Positions 8,298 to 18,170 of a DNA stretch of 64,000 nt are shown piece after piece. Both the position numbers and the translations under genes were made by a program. The stretch spans positions 62,001-126,000 of the forward strand of contig CAWEQO010000011.1 in assembly GCA_963811225.1 (NCBI GenBank), in the 5' to 3' direction. Position 1 is the first letter of the stretch. Each line of letters starts with the position of its first letter. This DNA is from CAWEQO01 sp963811225 (GTDB lineage Bacteria; Chloroflexota; Anaerolineae; Anaerolineales; Anaerolineaceae). The notes beneath the pieces were generated by a model, which was not told where the DNA came from, did not search any database, and saw nothing but the letters and a program-made list of their open reading frames with translations.

Positions 8298-9348
8298 CTA
8301 ACTCTTCCTGACAAAACGCTGCCGGACGCCCTCACCCAGCAAGACGAACAGCACCAGCGTGCCTTGCAGAACGCCTGAGAGTGACGAGTTCGAGCTGCAG
8401 TGCAATCGGCAGCTGGACGCTGCCAATATTGAGCGCAGCATAGAACAAGGCAATCGGCGCAACCCAGATGGCCTGGTAATTGACCAGCATCGCCAGCAGC
8501 AATCCCAAGAAGCCATATCCACCGGTAATATAAGGCAGCAAGCGGTGGTAAACCGCCGTCACCTGCAGCGCCCCAGCCAATCCGGCGAACGCCCCACAAA
8601 TGACGAATGAAAGCATCATGTACTGCCAGGTGGGAATACCGATATTGAAGGAGGAGCGGATGTTCTTCCCCACCGCCTTCAAGCGCAAGCCGATATAGGT
8701 GTTTTTCAGCAGAATGAAGATCAGCACGATGCTCACGACGGCCAACAACAGCGACCACGGACTGACGCTTAGATTCGTCAGGGTTTGCAAAGATAACCGC
8801 GGTGGGAAGATCTCCGTACCGCTCAGAGAAGCGACTCCCGGCCTTCCCCAGGGACCATAAATCAGCCACAAGATCAGGGTGTTGGCGATGAAGTTCAGAC
8901 CAAGCCCTCCGAAAATCTCATTCACCCCTCCAAACGTCTTCAATGCGCCTGCCAGGGAGGCCCAAAGGATGCCGCCGACAATTCCTGCCAGGATCGATAA
9001 GGCGATGATCAAGCCTGGGGCGAGAGTGCTGTCTTGCAAGGTGCGAAGCACCCAGGTGGTGAAAATCGCGCCAAGGGCGATCTGGCCTTCGATCCCAATG
9101 TTCCACAGTCCGGCTGTAAACGTGACCAGCAGTCCGGCCGTTGTGATCAGCAGCGGCGCCCAGGCAAGGAAGACATCGGAAATATTGCCGACCGAGCCGA
9201 ATGAGCCGTAGATCAGTTGTTCAAAGGCTTTGAATGGCGGAGCCCCGGCCAGCAGCATCACGATCGTCGTGAAGATCAGCGCTGCCAGGATAGAAAGCAG
9301 CTGATAACCGACAGTTGTCCAACGGGATTTTGGTTTCGTTTGCATCAT
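8298..9348 (-). CDS. ABC importer permease, nucleoside/purine type (first permease, frameshifted)
   Basis: Inner-membrane permease of the YufP/NupP type, about 349 residues when the frame is repaired. The frame starting at ATG 9348 (AGGA upstream) gives the core with FTAGLWNIGIEGQIALGAIF and AVGKNIRSSFNIGIPTWQYM, but then runs out of the conserved C-terminus near 8386. The next frame supplies the missing end, SSLSGVLQGTLVLFVLLGEGVRQR. Removing one base at GAGTTC (8386-8391) joins them as QLDSSLSGVLQG. This is either an inactivating +1 insertion or, more likely given the same error elsewhere in the window, a sequencing error. The start lies 5 bp from the ATPase stop. Confidence 0.88.
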
Positions 9349-9352
9349 TATC

Positions 9353-10834
9353 CTAATGTAACATGCTGGAGAGCGAACCACGCCCCCCGATCAGCTCACC
9401 CAACTCCTCGACGTCGGTATTGGATGAATTGATCGATTCAGACACTTGACCGCTAAAACAAACCAGGATGCGGTCGCTGTAGGTCAGGATCTCTTCCAGA
9501 TCGGAAGAGATGAAGATGATCGACGTCCCTTCCCTGCAGCGCGCCCTGAGTTTACGCCAGATATAGATGGTCGACTCGATATCCAATCCACGCGTGGGAT
9601 GTTCCAATAAGATCAAGGAAAGCGGGTATTTAAGCAGCGCCAGCAAAGCGCGCTGTTGGTTACCGCCGGATAACGATTCGACTTTGCTGGTCGGGCGCCC
9701 GCGGATGTTGAAATCCTGGATGCGGACTTTGCTGATGTTGAGCGCCCGCTTCTCGTCGATGAAAAACCCGTGCTCGTCATCCATCAGGGAGAAGTGCTCG
9801 CTCAAGGTCAACCCGGGGACCAGGCCTTCTTCCAAACGGGAAGCGGGCAGGTAAGCCACTTTGTGGTTGAGGAAAGACCGGTAGGGCTTGCCGGTCATAT
9901 CTTCACCATGAATGAGAATGCTTCCCCCAACCGGGCGCAGCAGGCCGGCGGCTGCGCGCAAGATCATGCTCTGCCCGCTGCCTTCCATCCCGGCCAGGCC
10001 GATGACCTCACCGCCGCAGGCACGCAGGTTGAGATCGTGGATGCGCGTGCGGTAATCTTCCAGCTCGACGCTGCGCATTTCAATGGCGCTCTTGCCGTCG
10101 TTGATTTTCTCGTAGTGCTGCAAGGCGACTACCTTACCGAACATCATCTGCACCAGCTCGTCGTTATCGAATGGCGCATCCATCTTCCCGACCAACTCGC
10201 CGGCCCGCAAGACCACGACCGAATTGCACAGCTCACCCACGTCTTCCAGCTTATGGGAGACAAAAACGATCGTCATGCCGTCGTCGGCCAGCTTGTGCAA
10301 GGTCGCAAAAAGTTTCTTCTTCTGCGGAGCGCTGATGCCGGTGGTCGGCTCATCTAAGATCAAGATGCTGACGCCCAGTGAAAGCAGGCGCAGGATCTCA
10401 ATTTGCTGTCGTTCACCAACCGTTAAAGTGTCGATATAACTATCGGTGTCAATATCAAAATCGAACTGTTTGGCTAACCGGGTGAATTCCTTCTCAGCTC
10501 TACTGCGATTCAATAAGAAACCACCTTGCCTGCCAATCATGAAGTTATCGACCACCTGCATGGGGGGGAAATCTAACGGGTCTTGGTGAAGCATGCCAAT
10601 CCCATAACGAATGGCATCTGCCGGAGAGTTAATTGTGACCGACTGATCGTCCAAATAGATTTCACCACGATCCGCCTGTAAAAACCCGGACAGGATTTTC
10701 ATCAAGGTGCTTTTCCCGGCCCCATTTTCCCCCAAAATGCCCTGGATTTTTCCAGAAAGGAACGTCATGTTCAAGGCCTTATTGGCGTAGACCGGCCCGA
10801 AGGTTTTATGGATGTCCCTTAATTCAACTTTCAT
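9353..10834 (-). CDS. ABC importer ATPase, two nucleotide-binding domains (nucleoside type)
   Basis: Cytoplasmic ATPase of 493 residues with two fused domains, as in ribose and BMP-dependent nucleoside importers. The first domain has Walker A GENGAGKS (about residue 35), a signature region LTVGERQQ and Walker B ILILDEPT. The second domain has a degenerate Walker A, GMEGSGQS, signature LSGGNQQR, and Walker B LILLEHPTRG, where Glu-His replaces the usual Asp-Glu. The second site is therefore probably weak or inactive, which is common in this group. It powers import with the two permeases immediately downstream. Confidence 0.93.
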   Translation of the reverse strand: MKVELRDIHKTFGPVYANKALNMTFLSGKIQGILGENGAGKSTLMKILSGFLQADRGEIYLDDQSVTINSPADAIRYGIGMLHQDPLDFPPMQVVDNFMIGRQGGFLLNRSRAEKEFTRLAKQFDFDIDTDSYIDTLTVGERQQIEILRLLSLGVSILILDEPTTGISAPQKKKLFATLHKLADDGMTIVFVSHKLEDVGELCNSVVVLRAGELVGKMDAPFDNDELVQMMFGKVVALQHYEKINDGKSAIEMRSVELEDYRTRIHDLNLRACGGEVIGLAGMEGSGQSMILRAAAGLLRPVGGSILIHGEDMTGKPYRSFLNHKVAYLPASRLEEGLVPGLTLSEHFSLMDDEHGFFIDEKRALNISKVRIQDFNIRGRPTSKVESLSGGNQQRALLALLKYPLSLILLEHPTRGLDIESTIYIWRKLRARCREGTSIIFISSDLEEILTYSDRILVCFSGQVSESINSSNTDVEELGELIGGRGSLSSMLH

Positions 10835-10868
10835 TCAATGACCTCTAGATCGAACCTCTAGATGGTAA

Positions 10869-10909
10869 TGGGGAGAAGACTACAGGCTTTGGCCGCAGCC
10901 TTCTCCCCA
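10869..10909 (-). other. Intercistronic hairpin between binding-protein and ATPase genes
   Basis: TGGGGAGAAG pairs with CTTCTCCCCA around a 21-base GC-rich loop. On the minus strand no T run follows, so this is probably a stabilising or attenuating hairpin. Such an element would keep the binding-protein message more abundant than that of its transporter partners. Confidence 0.55.
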
Positions 10910-10923
10910 CTTTTTCACAAAAA

Positions 10924-12174
10924 CTACTCGCTCTTACCCAGCATACCTTCCAGCAGCTGCGGGGCGTACCAGATCTGCTGATCCGTAGCAACCTCGCCAT
11001 CCTTCAGGTAGGTGGTGCCGTCTTGCAGGTTCATTGGGCCGGTCCAAAGGTTCAGACCATCACCCAAATCCGAAACGAACTGCTCCAACGTGGCCTTATT
11101 GGCATCGGTCAGGGCCGGGCCGTAGTTGAAACCAACGGCTCCCGTGTCTTCAGCATTGAAATTGGCCCAGTCCGGTCCGTTCCACTCGAAATGAGGAGTC
11201 CACGTACCGGCCTTAATCGCTTGCATGTTCTCCAGCATGGAGGGGCCCCAATTGAAGTAAGGAACGCCCAAGCAAACGCTGGGAGCCTGCTCGCAAGCGC
11301 CGTGGAAATCGTACGGCACAGCGAAGACCGTCTTGCCCGCGTCGCTCAGCTTCTTGGCTTCCACCAGGGCTTCGGTCGTATCGATACCGGAGATGACAAC
11401 ATCGTGACCGCTGTTATAGAACTGATCCGAAACCTGTGTTGGGTCCAGCGTCTGGCCAGGGATATTGAACCAGTTACCGATCCAGGTGACTTCGAAAGTC
11501 AGGTCCTTGACATCCTTGTTCAGGACGTTGGTCCAGCAATACTTGGCGCCCAGGTAAGCCGAATCGGCCAGGCGGCGGGTCTCATCGTTGATCAATGGGC
11601 CCAAGAAGCCGATCTTACCGGTCTCGGTGGTCAAGGCAGCCGCACATCCGGCGACTTCCTTCATATATTCCATCTTGCCCATGATGTTGATCATGTTGGG
11701 GATGTTCTTGTAGTTCTCGCCTTCGGTCCAGTTCTGATCACCAGACAACATGATGGTCACGACGTCGGGATGCGCGGCTGCGAAGGTATTCGAGTCATCC
11801 ATGAAGGCATCAGAGTTGAAGATAACGACCTTCGCGCCCTGAGATACCAGCTTGTCGCCCAGCTGGGCCGGGGTCGAGCCTTGCTGACCGAAACCATTGT
11901 CGATGTACAGCATCTTTGCGCCGGGCATGTTCTGCTCGACATACTGTCCACCCTCATAGGTTGCCTGACTCCAGCCCTTGTCATCATGCGGGCCAATCAG
12001 GATAAGACCAAAAGTTAGACCTTCATCGACGGGGGCTGCCGTAGCGGCAGGCGCATCGGTGGGAGACTGCGGCTGCACGGGAGCCTGCGTAGGGGCTGCC
12101 GGCGAACAGGCTGCCAAGGCAAACGAGGCGACCATCAGTATGGCCAAAATTTGCCAGAAAACGGTTTTCTTCAT
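10924..12174 (-). CDS. BMP-family substrate-binding lipoprotein (nucleoside/purine importer)
   Basis: Extracytoplasmic binding protein, 416 residues, likely delivering a nucleoside or purine-like solute to the permeases encoded downstream. A lipoprotein signal peptide MKKTVFWQILAILMVASFALAAC ends in a lipobox cysteine at residue 23, followed by a Pro/Thr/Ala linker. The BMP fold then begins with FGLILIGPHDDKGWSQA, and continues with VISGIDTTEALVEAKKLSDAGKTVFAVPYD. GGAGGAG precedes the ATG by seven bases. A 90-bp gap with a hairpin separates it from the ATPase gene. The ligand is inferred from the transporter type and from adjacent purine deaminase genes. Confidence 0.9.
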   Translation of the reverse strand: MKKTVFWQILAILMVASFALAACSPAAPTQAPVQPQSPTDAPAATAAPVDEGLTFGLILIGPHDDKGWSQATYEGGQYVEQNMPGAKMLYIDNGFGQQGSTPAQLGDKLVSQGAKVVIFNSDAFMDDSNTFAAAHPDVVTIMLSGDQNWTEGENYKNIPNMINIMGKMEYMKEVAGCAAALTTETGKIGFLGPLINDETRRLADSAYLGAKYCWTNVLNKDVKDLTFEVTWIGNWFNIPGQTLDPTQVSDQFYNSGHDVVISGIDTTEALVEAKKLSDAGKTVFAVPYDFHGACEQAPSVCLGVPYFNWGPSMLENMQAIKAGTWTPHFEWNGPDWANFNAEDTGAVGFNYGPALTDANKATLEQFVSDLGDGLNLWTGPMNLQDGTTYLKDGEVATDQQIWYAPQLLEGMLGKSE

Positions 12175-12434
12175 GTTTCAACTCCTCCAAATAGAACAAA
12201 CAGGTTGAACATTGAACGCATCGAACTTAAAAAGAGGGTACGGTACGAGCTAAGTCCACCTCCTTTCAACAGGGTTCGTTTGGAAAGTCAATAGACACAA
12301 TATGCATGCCCGCGGCAAGCACTTCAAAATGGATCATGATCCCTGATTGAATACTTTTGAATATTGGGGAAACATTCTCCTATTTTACCCTTAAAACCGT
12401 TGATGAAAAAGGGATATCCAAGTTGTCTAAACAA
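12175..12434. other. Gene-free leader of the importer operon
   Basis: About 260 bp between the importer operon and the terminator of the carbamate kinase operon. It should contain the importer promoter on the minus strand. I find a second Shine-Dalgarno-like AAAGGAGG without an ORF (near 12260) but no convincing -35/-10 pair and no purine-riboswitch core. Confidence 0.4.
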
Positions 12435-12479
12435 CTGGAGAGTTTTGCATTCTATCAAGCCGGATGCAAAACTCTCCAG
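12435..12479 (-). terminator. Rho-independent-type terminator after carbamate kinase
   Basis: A 16-bp perfect stem CTGGAGAGTTTTGCAT with a 13-base loop lies 17 bp past the carbamate kinase stop and is followed on the minus strand by TTGTTT. It separates the deaminase/carbamoyltransferase operon from the importer operon. Confidence 0.8.
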
Positions 12480-12496
12480 CTTTTGTACCGCCGGAA

Positions 12497-13453
12497 TTAC
12501 TCCCGAACGATGCGGGTACCGGTCTCACCCTTCAGGGCGCGGCCGATATTCTCTGGGTTGGTGATAATGGCCTGCTTGCCGCCGGCTTCCAGGAACCAGA
12601 TGACGGCCTGGATCTTGGGCGCCATGGAGCCTTTGGCGAAGTGCGTGCCTTCGGCCAGGTACTGCTTGGCCTCGGCCAGGGTGATGCGGTCCAAATCCTT
12701 CTGATCGGGCTTGCCGAAGTTCAAGGAGACCTTCTCCACCGCAGTGGAGATCATCAACAGGTCGGCGTTGATCAGGCGGGCCAGCAAGCTGCTGGCGTAA
12801 TCCTTGTCGATCACGGCCGCAGTGCCCTGGTAGTCGCCGTTTCCAGCGTCGATGACCGGGATCCCGCCGCCGCCAACCGTGATGACCACCACGCCCGAGT
12901 CGATCAGGGTCTTGACCGAGTCCAGCTCGACCACTTCCTGCGGGATGGGCGAAGCCACCACCCGCCGCCAGCCGCGACCGGAATCTTCGACCACATTCCA
13001 GCCTAAGTCGCTGGAACGCTGCCTGGCATCGGCCTCATCCATGAAGCCGCCGATCGGCTTGCTGGGGTTCTGGAAGGCTTGATCGTTCTTGTCGACCAAT
13101 ACCTGGGTGATGATCGTGGCGACCGGCTTCTGGATGCCGCGCTGGTGCAGCTCGTTCTGCAGGGTCTGCTGCAGGGAGTAGCCGATAGCGCCCTGGCTGT
13201 CGGCGCCGCACACGTCCAACGGGACTTCGTGCATGCCTTCTGCCTTATTGGCAATCTCGGAGCGGCGCAGGATGAAGCCGACCTGCGGACCATTGCCATG
13301 GCCGATGGCGACGTCCCAGCCCGCCTCGATCATGTCGGCGATGTGCTGGGTGGTCTCTTTTGCGGCCTGATACTGATCTTCGACGGTCTGGTGCTGCTTA
13401 TCCTTGATCAGAGAATTTCCGCCAATTGCAACAACTGCTACTTTTTTTTCCAT
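12497..13453 (-). CDS. arcC: Carbamate kinase
   Basis: Cytoplasmic enzyme that makes ATP from carbamoyl phosphate and ADP, releasing ammonia and carbon dioxide. The 318-residue length is typical. The nucleotide/phosphate motifs AIGGNSLI (residue 10) and AIGHGNGPQVG (about residue 50) are present, with the ATP-site segment VVITVGGGGIPVID and the C-terminal FAKGSMAPKIQAV. It starts 6 bp after the YgeW-type carbamoyltransferase stop. Together the pair would phosphorolyse a carbamoylated intermediate and recover ATP, the usual energy-conserving end of ureide or agmatine breakdown. Confidence 0.95.
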   Translation of the reverse strand: MEKKVAVVAIGGNSLIKDKQHQTVEDQYQAAKETTQHIADMIEAGWDVAIGHGNGPQVGFILRRSEIANKAEGMHEVPLDVCGADSQGAIGYSLQQTLQNELHQRGIQKPVATIITQVLVDKNDQAFQNPSKPIGGFMDEADARQRSSDLGWNVVEDSGRGWRRVVASPIPQEVVELDSVKTLIDSGVVVITVGGGGIPVIDAGNGDYQGTAAVIDKDYASSLLARLINADLLMISTAVEKVSLNFGKPDQKDLDRITLAEAKQYLAEGTHFAKGSMAPKIQAVIWFLEAGGKQAIITNPENIGRALKGETGTRIVRE

Positions 13454-13459
13454 ATTTGT

Positions 13460-14440
13460 TTATCCCATCGTTAAAGCCATAACGGCTTCTTGAGCGTGCA
13501 TTCGGTTTTCGGCCTCGTCGTAGACGACGGACTGCGGGCCATCCATGACCTCATCGGTCACTTCGACGTTGCGATCGGCGGGCAGCGGGTGCATGTAGAT
13601 CGCATCCGGCTTGGCCAGGTTCATGCGGCGCTGATCGGTGATCCAGCTCTCGTACTTCTTGATGATCTTGGCGCCTTCATTGGGATCCTCGGTCGTTAGC
13701 ATAGCGCCCCACGACTTGGCGTAGACAATGTCGGCATCCTTGAAGGCCTCGTCCATGTCGTCCACCACCTCGAAGCCGGCGCCGAACTTGCGGGCCTGCT
13801 CGCGGGCCTGGTCCATAATCTCGGGCATCAGCTTGAACTCAGGCGGATGCGCCAGGACAACATCCATCCCGAAGCGCGGCATTTGCAGGATCAGGCTCTG
13901 CGGCACCGAGATCGGTTTCTGGTAGGAGGAGGCGTACGCCCAAGAGACGACCATCTTTTTGCGGCGCAGGTCGCGGCCCTTCTTTTCGATAATGGTCATC
14001 AGGTCGGCCAGGCACTGGAACGGATGGTAGATTTCATCCTGCATATTGAGGACCGGCACGCGCGAAGCCCTGGCAACTGCGTTGAGGTACTGGTTGCCAA
14101 CGCCCCAATCGACGTGGCGGATGGCAATGCCATCGAAGTAGCGGCCAAAGATCTCACCGATCTCTTTGGGGGTATCGCCATGCGAGATCTGGGTGGTCTT
14201 AGCCTCGATGAATGCGGCATGCCCGCCCAGGTGAGCCATGCCGGCCTCGAACGAGCCGCGGGTGCGGGTGCTGCTGAAGAAGAACAACATCGCCAGGACT
14301 TTGTCGCGCAGGTAGGGGGTCAGCTCATTGAGCGCCCGCTTGCGCTTCAGATCGAAGGCAACATCCAGGACGGTTTCGACTTCTTCTTTGCTGAAGTCGA
14401 GATCGCCAATCAAATCACGACCATGCAAAAAGGTTTGCAT
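13460..14440 (-). CDS. ygeW: Knotted carbamoyltransferase, YgeW family
   Basis: Carbamoyltransferase of 326 residues. The carbamoyl-phosphate loop reads FFSSTRTRGSFEAG, the second-substrate region HPFQCLADLMTI, and the C-terminal motif YMHPLPADRNVEV. These replace the ornithine- or aspartate-specific motifs and fit the YgeW group, whose partners in other bacteria are PLP lyases, hydantoinase and SsnA in purine/urate degradation clusters. In catabolism it would run in the carbamoyl-phosphate-forming direction. I chose ATG 14440, which follows GAGGAG by eight bases, over an upstream ATG at 14464 that has no ribosome site. Physiological substrate not proven. Confidence 0.9.
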   Translation of the reverse strand: MQTFLHGRDLIGDLDFSKEEVETVLDVAFDLKRKRALNELTPYLRDKVLAMLFFFSSTRTRGSFEAGMAHLGGHAAFIEAKTTQISHGDTPKEIGEIFGRYFDGIAIRHVDWGVGNQYLNAVARASRVPVLNMQDEIYHPFQCLADLMTIIEKKGRDLRRKKMVVSWAYASSYQKPISVPQSLILQMPRFGMDVVLAHPPEFKLMPEIMDQAREQARKFGAGFEVVDDMDEAFKDADIVYAKSWGAMLTTEDPNEGAKIIKKYESWITDQRRMNLAKPDAIYMHPLPADRNVEVTDEVMDGPQSVVYDEAENRMHAQEAVMALTMG

Positions 14441-14473
14441 AAAATTTTCTCCTCTCAAACACACTCAATTCAA

Positions 14474-14506
14474 AGGAGGGGCTCCACGGGGAGCGGAGCC
14501 CCTCCT
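14474..14506. other. Intercistronic hairpin, 12-bp arms
   Basis: AGGAGGGGCTCC and its exact complement around a 9-base loop, between the two carbamoyltransferase genes. The gene downstream continues the operon, so this probably modulates message stability. Confidence 0.5.
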
Positions 14507-14518
14507 CCTAAAACAGAT

Positions 14519-15469
14519 TTACTCCATTGCGCCCAGGACCAGGGCCAGCAGCGACATGCGGATCACAACGCCGTTGAAGGCTTCCTGCCAGTAACGTGAC
14601 CAGCGGGTGGCGTCCACATCGGGAGGGATCTCATCCATGCGCGGCAGCGAGTGCAGCAAGATGGCGTCCGGTTTGGCCTTGGTGGAGAGCAGCTCGCGGG
14701 TGATCTTGTAGTTGGCGGGGGTCAACCCATGCTCGCCGGCTTCCTGGCGTGATTGGGTGTAATCGGGCTGGACCACCGGCTCAACCAGGATCACGTCGGC
14801 CTCGGCGATGGCCTGCTCGACGTGCTCGACCTCTTTGAAGTTCAGGGACTTGGCGTTCAGCTCGGCCTTGAACTCATCGGTCAGCGACATGTCGGGCGGG
14901 GAGACGAAGGTGATCGGGCAGTCGAACTGGGTCAGGGCATAGCCGAGGGAGTGCATGGTGCGCATGCGCATATCGCCAACGGCCAGCCACTTCAGCCCAT
15001 CGATGCGGCCTTTTTCCTGCAAGACCGTGTACAGATCGGTCAGGATCTGGGTGGGGTGCTCGCCCCAGCCGTCGCCGCCGTTGATGATCGGCACACTGGC
15101 CCACTTGGCGGCTTCGAACGGCGCGCCCTGCTGGAAGTGGCGCATAACGATCACGTCGCCGTAATACTCCAGCATCTTGACGGTATCTTTGATCGATTCC
15201 TGGTACCAATCGCCGGCGCGGGTCATCTTGGCGTCGGAGAAACCGGTAACAGCGCCACCCAAACGGTGCATGGCGGCCTCATGGGCCAGGCGGGTGCGGG
15301 TGCTGGGCTGGTAGAAAGCGGTCACCATGGTCTTCTCTTTGAGAAGGTCCACGTTGCGGCGGTTACGGGCGATCGGTTCGAGTTCCTCACCAATCTCAAA
15401 AACCCGGAAGAACTCTTCTCGCTCGAAATCTTTTAGCGACAAAATGTCACGACCTGAAAAGCTACGCAT
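14519..15469 (-). CDS. Aspartate-carbamoyltransferase-like protein (second carbamoyltransferase)
   Basis: Carbamoyltransferase of 316 residues. Carbamoyl-phosphate loop YQPSTRTRLAHEAA, a SDAKMTRAGDWYQESIKDT segment resembling the mobile 80s loop of aspartate carbamoyltransferase, GGDGWGEHPTQILTDLYT, and a C-terminal LLHSLPRMDEI. The last motif is aspartate-type (PLPRxxEI) rather than ornithine-type. No pyrimidine-biosynthesis genes are adjacent. Lying between a GntR regulator and the YgeW gene, it more likely acts on a ureido acid in catabolism. Two tandem carbamoyltransferases before one carbamate kinase suggest two carbamoylated intermediates. Biosynthetic PyrB function cannot be excluded. 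Confidence 0.85.
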   Translation of the reverse strand: MRSFSGRDILSLKDFEREEFFRVFEIGEELEPIARNRRNVDLLKEKTMVTAFYQPSTRTRLAHEAAMHRLGGAVTGFSDAKMTRAGDWYQESIKDTVKMLEYYGDVIVMRHFQQGAPFEAAKWASVPIINGGDGWGEHPTQILTDLYTVLQEKGRIDGLKWLAVGDMRMRTMHSLGYALTQFDCPITFVSPPDMSLTDEFKAELNAKSLNFKEVEHVEQAIAEADVILVEPVVQPDYTQSRQEAGEHGLTPANYKITRELLSTKAKPDAILLHSLPRMDEIPPDVDATRWSRYWQEAFNGVVIRMSLLALVLGAME

Positions 15470-15531
15470 TGTACATCAATCTCCTTTTTGAAAATTTGAA
15501 GTTTTCTAATTTTGGCAGCAACCTGTGCGGG

Positions 15532-16272
15532 CTAGCGCATCGCACCCACTCGTCGAACGATGTGGAAGCGGAAGTAACCCGGCAGGAAGTAGCTGAATGA
15601 ATAATCGACCACGCGACCGAGCGTGCTGAACAAGCGGGCGTTGAACATCAGCAGCACGTCGCCGCGCTGGATCTCCAGGGCGCGGGCGATCCCGGTGGGA
15701 GCGGGCACAGAATGGATTTCGGTCAGCGAGTTGGCCAGCTCTGGCTCGCCTAACCGCAGCAGCAGATCCAGCACCGAGCCGGTAAAGCCCTCTTGCAATG
15801 CCTCGTCTGGGAGCAGGTCGATGGGAAGGATGTCGATCAAGAAGGCCACCGGGCGCGATTCGGCTGAAATTACGCGTGAGACCTTCAGCAAGGGCGTACA
15901 GGGATCCACCTGCAGGGCTTTGGCCTGCTCCTCGTTGGCTTCGATCTGCTTGATCCGCAGCTCGCCCATCGAGACCTCCAGATCCATCTTACCGGCCAGG
16001 CTTTCAAGGCTCTCCAGAACTTCGAGCCCGGTATCGATGATCTGCGAGTGACTGACTACAAAGGTTCCCACCCCCTGCCTGCGGCGGATCAACCCCTGCC
16101 CTTCGAACGTGCGCATCGCCTCTCGCAGGGTGGCGCGTGAAACTCCTAGCTGTTTGGCGAGCTCGGGCTCGGCCGGCAGTCGATTCCCTGCAGGGGTTTC
16201 CCCGATCAAATTTGCCAGCGTAACTTGCAATCGCTGGAAAGGATGGATTGTCTCGCCATCTGCTCGCTTCAT
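15532..16272 (-). CDS. GntR-family regulator with UTRA ligand domain
   Basis: Transcriptional regulator, 246 residues. The winged helix-turn-helix (residues about 10-75) includes LPAEPELAKQLGVSRATLREAMRTFEGQGLI and RRRQGVGTFV. The C-terminal part (about 90-240) has the UTRA pattern of HutC-type regulators, including LLKVSRVISAESRPVAFLIDILP and DVLLMFNARLFSTLGRVVDYSFSYF. It sits inside the operon, between adenine deaminase and the carbamoyltransferases, so it probably controls the locus in response to a purine or ureide. A candidate operator lies at 19666-19676. GGAG precedes the ATG by seven bases. Confidence 0.9.
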   Translation of the reverse strand: MKRADGETIHPFQRLQVTLANLIGETPAGNRLPAEPELAKQLGVSRATLREAMRTFEGQGLIRRRQGVGTFVVSHSQIIDTGLEVLESLESLAGKMDLEVSMGELRIKQIEANEEQAKALQVDPCTPLLKVSRVISAESRPVAFLIDILPIDLLPDEALQEGFTGSVLDLLLRLGEPELANSLTEIHSVPAPTGIARALEIQRGDVLLMFNARLFSTLGRVVDYSFSYFLPGYFRFHIVRRVGAMR

Positions 16273-16370
16273 GTTCCGCTCCCTTCAGTCGATCTGCTTT
16301 GGAACCTGTTGGAGAAACCAGGACGCCTGCTTTGCTTGCTTCCCGATCTCTACGGCCGGTTCTGCGTTAA

Positions 16371-18162
16371 TCATTCGAGCACAGGCACGAAGTCGAACCG
16401 GGTCACATCCACCAACCCCAGGTCCGAAAGCCGCAGTTCTGGGATGACCACCAGGGCCAGCAGGCTAAGCTGCATGTTCGGGTTGTTGAGGCTGCAGCCG
16501 CAGGCCTGGAAGCCTGCCAAGACGGAGGCTGCTTGCCCGGCAACCGTCTCGGCGCATTCGTTCGACATCAATCCGGCAATCGGCAGCGGCACCTGCCCGA
16601 TCACCTCGCCTCGCCGCACAACGACCTGCCCCCCGCCCATGGTCGCCAGGGCGTTGACCGCCACAGCCATCTGCTCCTCATCCGTCCCGGCTACGAGCAA
16701 GTTGTGGCAGTCGTGCGCCACGGTGGAGGCAATCGCGCAGGGCTCGTTGAAGCCGAAACCGTGCACCAGCCCCACCTGCACCCGTCCCGAGTTCCGGTGA
16801 CGTTCCACCAGGGCCAGCTTGGCAATATCGCGTTCCATGTCGGGCCGCACCTCGCCGTTCTCGGCCTGCATCGTGAACTGCAGATGCTGGGTGGGCGCCT
16901 GATTCTCAATCACACCGATCACATTGGCGGTTACTTCGCCGTCGGCGCGGGCCGGCAGGCGGAAGCTCTCGGCAGTCAGCGGCTTGGGGATGTGCACCGA
17001 GTGCAGCGCCCAATCAGGGTACTTGATCTCGGGGAACTTAACCAGCAGCTTGCCTTCATCATAGACCACCTGTCCTCGGGCAATCACTGTATCGGCGTGG
17101 AAGTCGGCCAGGTCAGGCACGAGCAGGATGTCTGCGTAACGCCCCGGAGCGATCATACCCAACTCACGGCTGACGCCGAAGTGCTCGGCGGTGTTGATGG
17201 TGGCCATCTGTACGGCAGTGATGGGAGCCAGCCCTTGGGAAATGGCGTAGCGCAGCACGCGGTCCATGTGGCCTTCGTTGACCAGGGTTGCCGAGTGCGA
17301 GTCATCCGTACACAGGATAAAGCGGCGCGAGTTCGAGCCCTTGCTCCGTAACGGCCTTGACCTGGGCCTTCACGTCCAGCCAGGCGGAGCCATGCCGCAT
17401 CATGACCTTCATGCCCTGACGGGCGCGGGCGACAGCGTCCTCCATGCGGGTGCCTTCGTGATCGTCCTCCGGCCCGCCGGCCGCGTAGCCGTGGAAAGGC
17501 AGGCCCAGATCGGGCGAGGCGTAATGCCCGCCGATGGTCTTGCCGGACTGCCGGGTAGCGGCCAACTCGCCGTGGATCTTGTCATCACTGTTAAAGACGC
17601 CCGGAAAGTTCATCATCTCGCCCAGGCCGACGATACCCGGCCAGGTCATCGCCTCGTCCACCTCGGCGGGGCCGATGGTCGCGCCGGGCGTCTCCAACCC
17701 CGGCGAAGATGGCACGCACGAGGGCATCTGCACGAAAACGTGGATGGGCTGCTGCTCGGCCTCGTCGACCATCAGGCGCACGCCGCGCAGGCCGAACACA
17801 TTGGCGATCTCGTGCGGATCGATGAACATACCGGTGGTGCCGTGCGGCAGCACCGCCCGCACGAACTCAGTGACGGTAACCATGCCCAATTCGACGTGCA
17901 TGTGGCCGTCCAGCAGACCGGGCACCAGGTAGCGACCATGAGCGGAGATGACGCGCGTGTTTGGGCCGATGGTGTGTCCGGCGTCCGGACCGACGTAGGC
18001 GATACGATCACGATAGATGGCAACATCCGTACCCTGGATGATCTCACCGGTCTGTACGCACACCCAACGACCGTTACAAATGACCAGGTCGGCCTTTTGG
18101 CGGCCCATGGCGCAGTCCACCAGACCGCGCGCATCCTGCAATCGAAACGCACCGAAGCTCAT
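16371..18162 (-). CDS. ade: Adenine deaminase (frameshifted)
   Basis: Deaminates adenine to hypoxanthine. Repaired length 596 residues, normal for the family. The N-terminal part (18162 to about 17330) has the metal site GLLDGHMHVELG and DPHEIANVFG. The C-terminal part (about 17330 to 16371) resumes with SRRFILCTDDSHSATLV, LGMIAPGRYADILL and the glycine-rich NALATMGGGQVVV. They are in different frames. Removing one base from GAGTTC at 17329-17334 gives QGLDSRRFILCTDD, the expected join. As read the gene is broken; a sequencing error is likely. AGGAG overlaps the stop of the upstream amidohydrolase, consistent with translational coupling. Confidence 0.9.
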
Positions 18163-18170
18163 TTATGCTC

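Noticed and set aside
10869..10909. Classical terminator inside the importer operon
   Set aside because: No T run follows on the minus strand and the downstream genes complete the same transporter, so it is listed as an intercistronic hairpin.
12175..12434. Purine riboswitch ahead of the nucleoside importer
   Set aside because: I could not find the conserved core or the expected three-way junction.
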